From: an uncultured Clostridia bacterium
GTDB lineage: Bacteria; Bacillota; Clostridia; Oscillospirales; Acutalibacteraceae
Assembly (NCBI GenBank): GCA_904420155.1
Contig: CAJFUH010000145.1
Span: 1 to 8,337 of the forward strand
Reading direction: 5' to 3'
DNA: 8,337 nt
Made by a program: the position numbers and the translations under genes
Notes under the pieces: model-generated
Told to the model about the DNA's origin: nothing
The model's input: the letters and a program-made list of their open reading frames with translations, nothing else
The model's database searches: none
In this document: piece after piece, positions 6,223-8,337 of the stretch
Layout: the number at the start of each line of letters is the position of its first letter
How positions within the stretch are numbered: the stretch's first letter is position 1

Positions 6223-6852
6223 TTACTGCGCCTGTCTCTGCGCCGCGGCGGAATAGGCCGCCGCTTTTCCAAAGAAAACCGCTTCCCGTCTGGCGGTATC
6301 GTTCTTTGTCACTTCGGAAAGGGTGACTATGGTAAAGGACTCTAAATTTTTTGTTGTATCGTCCTGATCCACAAAATCCTGGAACATACCGGTCCATTGG
6401 GCCTCTGGAACAGAATCGATACGGTCGCTCCCGGTTTTCCACAGGTATCCGTCCCCATCTTGTTCTCCTGAAACGCCCAGCTTTTCGTCCAAGGCTTGCT
6501 TCATAGCCTCCATGTCCTGATCTTCTGAGGCAACGGTGACCGAATAGAGCCCGATTTCCACATCATCAACGGCCTCTAAAAACTGGAGGGATACCTTCCC
6601 TTCCAAACCGGGAACCTGGACGTCCTCTCCCAACGCCATATTGCTGATGTCTTCCCGGCTGGAAATCGTTACGTCATCTTCCGTCAGTCCCAACGATTTT
6701 AAGGCGTCCTCTATACTCATTCCCCAGGATAAGTTTTCTATCGGCGGTTTTTCCCCATATTCAGTCACCTGCGGTCCTTTGCTCCCGCATCCCCCTAAAA
6801 TGCCAGCCAACAGCACAATGACCAAGCATACCGGCCACAACTTTTGTTTCAT
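6223..6852 (-). CDS. Secreted lipoprotein of unknown function
   Basis: This 209-residue protein starts at the ATG at 6850-6852. The start is chosen because a purine-rich AAGGAAGG lies just upstream and a classic lipoprotein signal peptide follows at once: KQK, a hydrophobic core (6-19) and the lipobox LGGC with Cys22. A longer open frame to 6984 would bury the signal peptide, so it is rejected. The mature part is acidic. Near its start it carries ENLSWGMSIEDALKSLGL (39-56), which resembles the G-M-S...V/L...L-G motif of small lipoproteins such as the BamE/SmpA fold, but that likeness is weak. The C-terminus is Ala/Gln-rich (FFGKAAAYSAAAQRQAQ). It is probably anchored outside the membrane. It has its own promoter (6914-6922) and terminator (6144-6185), so it is monocistronic. 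The function is unknown. Confidence 0.8.
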   Translation of the reverse strand: MKQKLWPVCLVIVLLAGILGGCGSKGPQVTEYGEKPPIENLSWGMSIEDALKSLGLTEDDVTISSREDISNMALGEDVQVPGLEGKVSLQFLEAVDDVEIGLYSVTVASEDQDMEAMKQALDEKLGVSGEQDGDGYLWKTGSDRIDSVPEAQWTGMFQDFVDQDDTTKNLESFTIVTLSEVTKNDTARREAVFFGKAAAYSAAAQRQAQ

Positions 6853-6913
6853 GTTATTCCTTCCTTTCTTTTTTCTGTGTGGGTTATTTGGTTTTATTCG
6901 CCAATTTTTTCTT

Positions 6914-6922
6914 ATTATAGCA
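6914..6922 (-). promoter_or_regulatory. Extended -10 promoter of the 209-residue lipoprotein
   Basis: On the minus strand TG-C-TATAAT is a perfect -10 hexamer (6919-6914) with the extended TG at 6922-6921. No good -35 is present 15-18 bases upstream, as extended -10 promoters allow. The transcript would start near 6907, about 55 bases before the ATG. Confidence 0.6.
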
Positions 6923-6983
6923 TAGCCGATATGTAAAAACGAGTGCTCTTTGGTAAAAACATCGTTTCTGATTCGGAAAAACA

Positions 6984-7101
6984 AAGAAAAACGGCCCAGA
7001 GAGAAACTCCGGGCCGCATGTATGGGAAGGTATTTGGTGTAAGCAAATTTTTATAGACACTTTTCTCTTTCAATAAAATGAGAAACTGTCCCTTTATTTC
7101 C
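6984..7101 (-). ncRNA. Candidate small RNA or regulatory leader, about 118 nt
   Basis: A near-perfect promoter (7107-7135) points leftward and an intrinsic terminator ends the unit. The terminator stem pairs 6992-6997 with 7011-7016, is extended by GAG/CTC (6999-7001 with 7007-7009), and has the T-rich tail TTTTTCTTT on the minus strand. Between them, 7080-7090 pairs with 7056-7067 as a ten-base-pair stem (GACA/TGTC and TTTCTC/GAGAAA, small internal loop, 12-nt loop). No ATG frame with a ribosome binding site lies inside. A TTG frame exists but would run through the terminator. It does not show the motifs of 6S RNA, SRP RNA, tmRNA or a T-box. It could be an independent trans-acting RNA, or a leader attenuating the lipoprotein gene at 6852. 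Confidence 0.55.
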
Positions 7102-7106
7102 ACAAA

Positions 7107-7135
7107 ATTATACCACAAGGCCCATTATAAGTCAA
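7107..7135 (-). promoter_or_regulatory. Strong sigma-A promoter driving the candidate RNA
   Basis: On the minus strand TTGACT (7135-7130, 5/6) is followed by a 17-base spacer and TATAAT (7112-7107, 6/6), with TG one base before the -10 (extended). A G start site at 7100-7101 is expected. This is the best promoter in the window, and no protein gene begins directly after it. Confidence 0.75.
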
Positions 7136-7195
7136 TAATATACACTGCTTCACAAAAAATTTTCTTTAATTTCTAAATTTGGTAACAATAAGTTG

Positions 7196-7224
7196 TTGAT
7201 ATCTATTAAACGATGTAGTATACT
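7196..7224 (+). promoter_or_regulatory. Sigma-A promoter of the PadR gene
   Basis: TTGATA (7196-7201, 5/6), a 17-base spacer and TATACT (7219-7224, 5/6) are present. The predicted start is near 7231, about 55 bases before the chosen ATG. The -10 lies inside the palindrome at 7214-7227. Confidence 0.7.
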
Positions 7225-7234
7225 ACAGGTATAC
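7214..7234. promoter_or_regulatory. Candidate autoregulatory PadR operator
   Basis: A perfect 14-bp palindrome TGTAGTATACTACA (7214-7227) covers the -10 box. A second GTATAC (7229-7234) has its centre 11 bp away, about one helical turn. PadR proteins commonly repress their own promoter through dyads with TGTA/TACA ends, so binding by the downstream gene product is the natural inference. Confidence 0.55.
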
Positions 7235-7286
7235 GGTAAGAAACACTCAAACACAAAAATTTAGAATGGATAGCGTGGGGATAACT

Positions 7287-7808
7287 ATGACAGAAAATTA
7301 TAACGGTAAAAGCGGTACTGCCGACGGCATGAAAGACAACTTCAAAAAGGCGACCACAGAAATGCTGGTTCTATTTCTGTTGGGCGAAAAACCCATGTAC
7401 GTGTACGAAATGATCCAGGCATTAGATCATAGAAGTAACTCCGCTTACAGCGTAGCTACTTTATATCCTGCCATCTATCGTCTTCAGAAGTTTGGTTTTA
7501 TCCGGGAGTACGCAAAATGTGTATCCGAAGATAACAGGCTGCGTAAGTACTACGAAGTAACAGAGGAAGGCACTACTTATATGAATTCTCTGAAAGGGGA
7601 ATATCATAAATTAGTGGACGCCGTAGAGATGATCTTTAACTCTAAAGATTCTTCAGAATGTTCCAGTGTCAATTGCAAAGAGACTTCCTTCGCAGACCGC
7701 GAGGCTTCCCAAGGCCCTGCTATCGCTAGTACAGAATCTTCCGACGAGGATAGCCATGAAGAATTTGGCAGCCCTTTCTTTACGGGACGGCTGGTTCCTC
7801 AAAACTAG
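7287..7808 (+). CDS. PadR-family transcriptional regulator with long C-terminal tail
   Basis: This 173-residue protein carries a PadR winged-helix domain at about residues 18-100: MKDNFKKATTEMLVLFLLGEKPMYVYEM, then SVATLYPAIYRLQKFGFI (recognition helix and wing) and RLRKYYEVTEEGTTYM. A helix follows (101-118), as in PadR subfamily 1 dimers. Such proteins bind operator DNA and respond to small molecules. The tail 119-173 is Ser/Glu/Asp-rich, looks disordered, and makes the protein about 50 residues longer than the usual 105-120. I prefer the ATG at 7287, preceded by GTGGGGAT. An in-frame ATG at 7266 has no ribosome binding site, and the ATG at 7329 is possible. Autoregulation is likely through 7214-7234. 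The usual PadR partners (a DUF1700-type membrane protein or ABC exporter) are absent, so the other targets are unknown. Confidence 0.9.
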   Translation: MTENYNGKSGTADGMKDNFKKATTEMLVLFLLGEKPMYVYEMIQALDHRSNSAYSVATLYPAIYRLQKFGFIREYAKCVSEDNRLRKYYEVTEEGTTYMNSLKGEYHKLVDAVEMIFNSKDSSECSSVNCKETSFADREASQGPAIASTESSDEDSHEEFGSPFFTGRLVPQN

Positions 7809-7837
7809 TCTATTTGAATTGTCTATGCCTAAAAGAA

Positions 7838-7879
7838 AAAAGCAGCGTGCATTTCATCCGTTGAGTGCGCGCTGCTTTT
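7838..7879. terminator. Bidirectional terminator between PadR and the VOC gene
   Basis: AAAAGCAGCG (7838-7847) pairs with CGCTGCTTTT (7870-7879). The stem extends inward through a G-U to TGCA/TGCG (7848-7851 with 7866-7869), about 14 bp in all. T-runs follow on both strands: TTTTGTTGTCTTTTT on the plus strand and TTTTTTCTTTT on the minus strand. It serves both convergent genes. Confidence 0.85.
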
Positions 7880-7903
7880 GTTGTCTTTTTCCTTTGATTG
7901 ACG

Positions 7904-8269
7904 TTAACGGTCTAAAATTTCGATCCAGTAGCCGTCCGGATCGGAAATAAAATATAAATCCATCTCTTTGTTTTCAAAGCAGATACAGCCCATCTCCTCA
8001 TGCAGGGCGTGGGCCTCCTTTTTATCCGGGACCCTGACTGCCAGATGGATTTCATTATCCCCCAAATTATACGGCTGCTCCCGGTCTCTCAGCCAGGTGA
8101 GCTCCAGCTTATAGTCTGTCGTATGATCGGTCAGATATACAATGATAAAAGACCCGTCCGAGGCATTGATCCGGCGGCATTCGGTCAATCCCAGGGCTTT
8201 CTCATAAAACGCAAGGGATTTATCCAAATCAAATACGTTAAAATTCGTGTGTAAAAATGTGCTTGTCAT
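7904..8269 (-). CDS. VOC-family metalloenzyme, glyoxalase I (lactoylglutathione lyase)-like
   Basis: This 121-residue single-unit VOC protein has two beta-alpha-beta-beta-beta modules. The four metal ligands of glyoxalase I are all in place: His7 (FLHTNFNV), Glu56 (KLELTW), His75 (EIHLAVRV) and Glu117 (GYWIEIL), matching the His/Glu/His/Glu spacing of E. coli GloA. The N-terminal signature DLDKSLAFYEKALGL and the C-terminal DPDGYWIEI are typical. It is shorter than GloA (about 135), as is common for clostridial homologues. Glyoxalase I isomerises the hemithioacetal of methylglyoxal and a thiol. Because many Clostridia lack glutathione, the true thiol substrate is uncertain. AAAGGAG lies 11 bases before ATG, slightly long but the only good site. 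It is monocistronic, with its promoter at 8307-8335. Confidence 0.88.
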   Translation of the reverse strand: MTSTFLHTNFNVFDLDKSLAFYEKALGLTECRRINASDGSFIIVYLTDHTTDYKLELTWLRDREQPYNLGDNEIHLAVRVPDKKEAHALHEEMGCICFENKEMDLYFISDPDGYWIEILDR

Positions 8270-8297
8270 AGGGGCACAATCTCCTTTCTATGGAATG

Positions 8298-8336
8298 GTT
8301 GCCCTTATTATACCCATATTTTTCCGATTGGGCAAC
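8298..8336 (-). promoter_or_regulatory. Promoter of the VOC gene flanked by an inverted repeat
   Basis: On the minus strand TTGCCC (8335-8330), a 17-base spacer and a perfect TATAAT (8312-8307) are present. A perfect 7-bp inverted repeat, GTTGCCC (8298-8304) and GGGCAAC (8330-8336), brackets the -10. One arm covers the -35 and the other covers the expected start site. This geometry suits a repressor that grips both ends of the promoter; the regulator is unknown. Confidence 0.6.
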
Positions 8337-8337
8337 T

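Noticed and set aside
6245..6264. 7-bp inverted repeat near the 3' end of the lipoprotein gene
   Set aside because: It lies inside the coding sequence for an Ala-rich tail and lacks a T-run; the real terminator is at 6144-6185.
6853..6984. N-terminal extension of the 209-residue lipoprotein to an upstream ATG
   Set aside because: It would place 44 residues before a typical lipoprotein signal peptide, and the likely promoter lies inside it.
6915..7118. 67-codon minus-strand frame across the candidate RNA
   Set aside because: Its start lies upstream of the promoter -10 and the frame runs through the terminator hairpin, so it is unlikely to be translated from that transcript.
1..8337. CRISPR array, tRNA, rRNA, insertion sequence or phage genes
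   Set aside because: I found no regularly spaced direct repeats, cloverleaf sequences, transposase or phage-like proteins anywhere in the window.

Overview
The window looks like a chromosomal stretch of a low-to-medium-GC Gram-positive anaerobe, most likely a gut Clostridia of the Oscillospiraceae/Ruminococcaceae type. The reasons are strong AGGAGG-like ribosome binding sites, consensus sigma-A promoters (TTGACT-17-TATAAT, TTGATA-17-TATACT), two lipobox lipoproteins, a clostridial-style GH3 hexosaminidase, a short QueG-like iron-sulfur protein, and a hairpin-rich intergenic repeat of a kind I recall from gut Clostridia. No rRNA, tRNA, transposase, phage gene or CRISPR array is visible.

Layout. 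Positions 1-406 hold no credible gene: a structured repeat with four successive hairpins (about 1-185), a featureless stretch, and a strong inverted repeat with competing pairings just before cinA. cinA (407-1666, +) follows and converges on a minus-strand operon across a hairpin terminator (1757-1799). The operon is transcribed leftward: a family-5 solute-binding lipoprotein (3842-5485), a double [4Fe-4S] QueG-like protein (3090-3818) and a membrane-anchored GH3 beta-N-acetylhexosaminidase (1827-3059), with gaps of only 23 and 30 bases. Further right, also leftward, are a 59-residue glycine-zipper membrane protein (5733-5912) and a 209-residue lipoprotein of unknown function (6223-6852), each ending in its own terminator. 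A PadR-family regulator (about 7287-7808, +) and a VOC/glyoxalase I-like protein (7904-8269, -) converge on a shared bidirectional terminator.

How the genes fit together. The solute-binding protein plus hexosaminidase pairing suggests handling of cell-wall-derived peptides and sugars at the membrane, but there is no transporter permease nearby and this is inference. CinA, the VOC enzyme and PadR are stand-alone housekeeping or regulatory genes.

The most interesting unexplained item is a probable small RNA or regulatory leader of about 118 nt on the minus strand (about 6984-7101). It has a near-consensus promoter, an internal imperfect stem and an intrinsic terminator but no credible ORF, and it lies between PadR and the unknown lipoprotein. 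I did not find a convincing new multi-gene system; most coding content belongs to known families.
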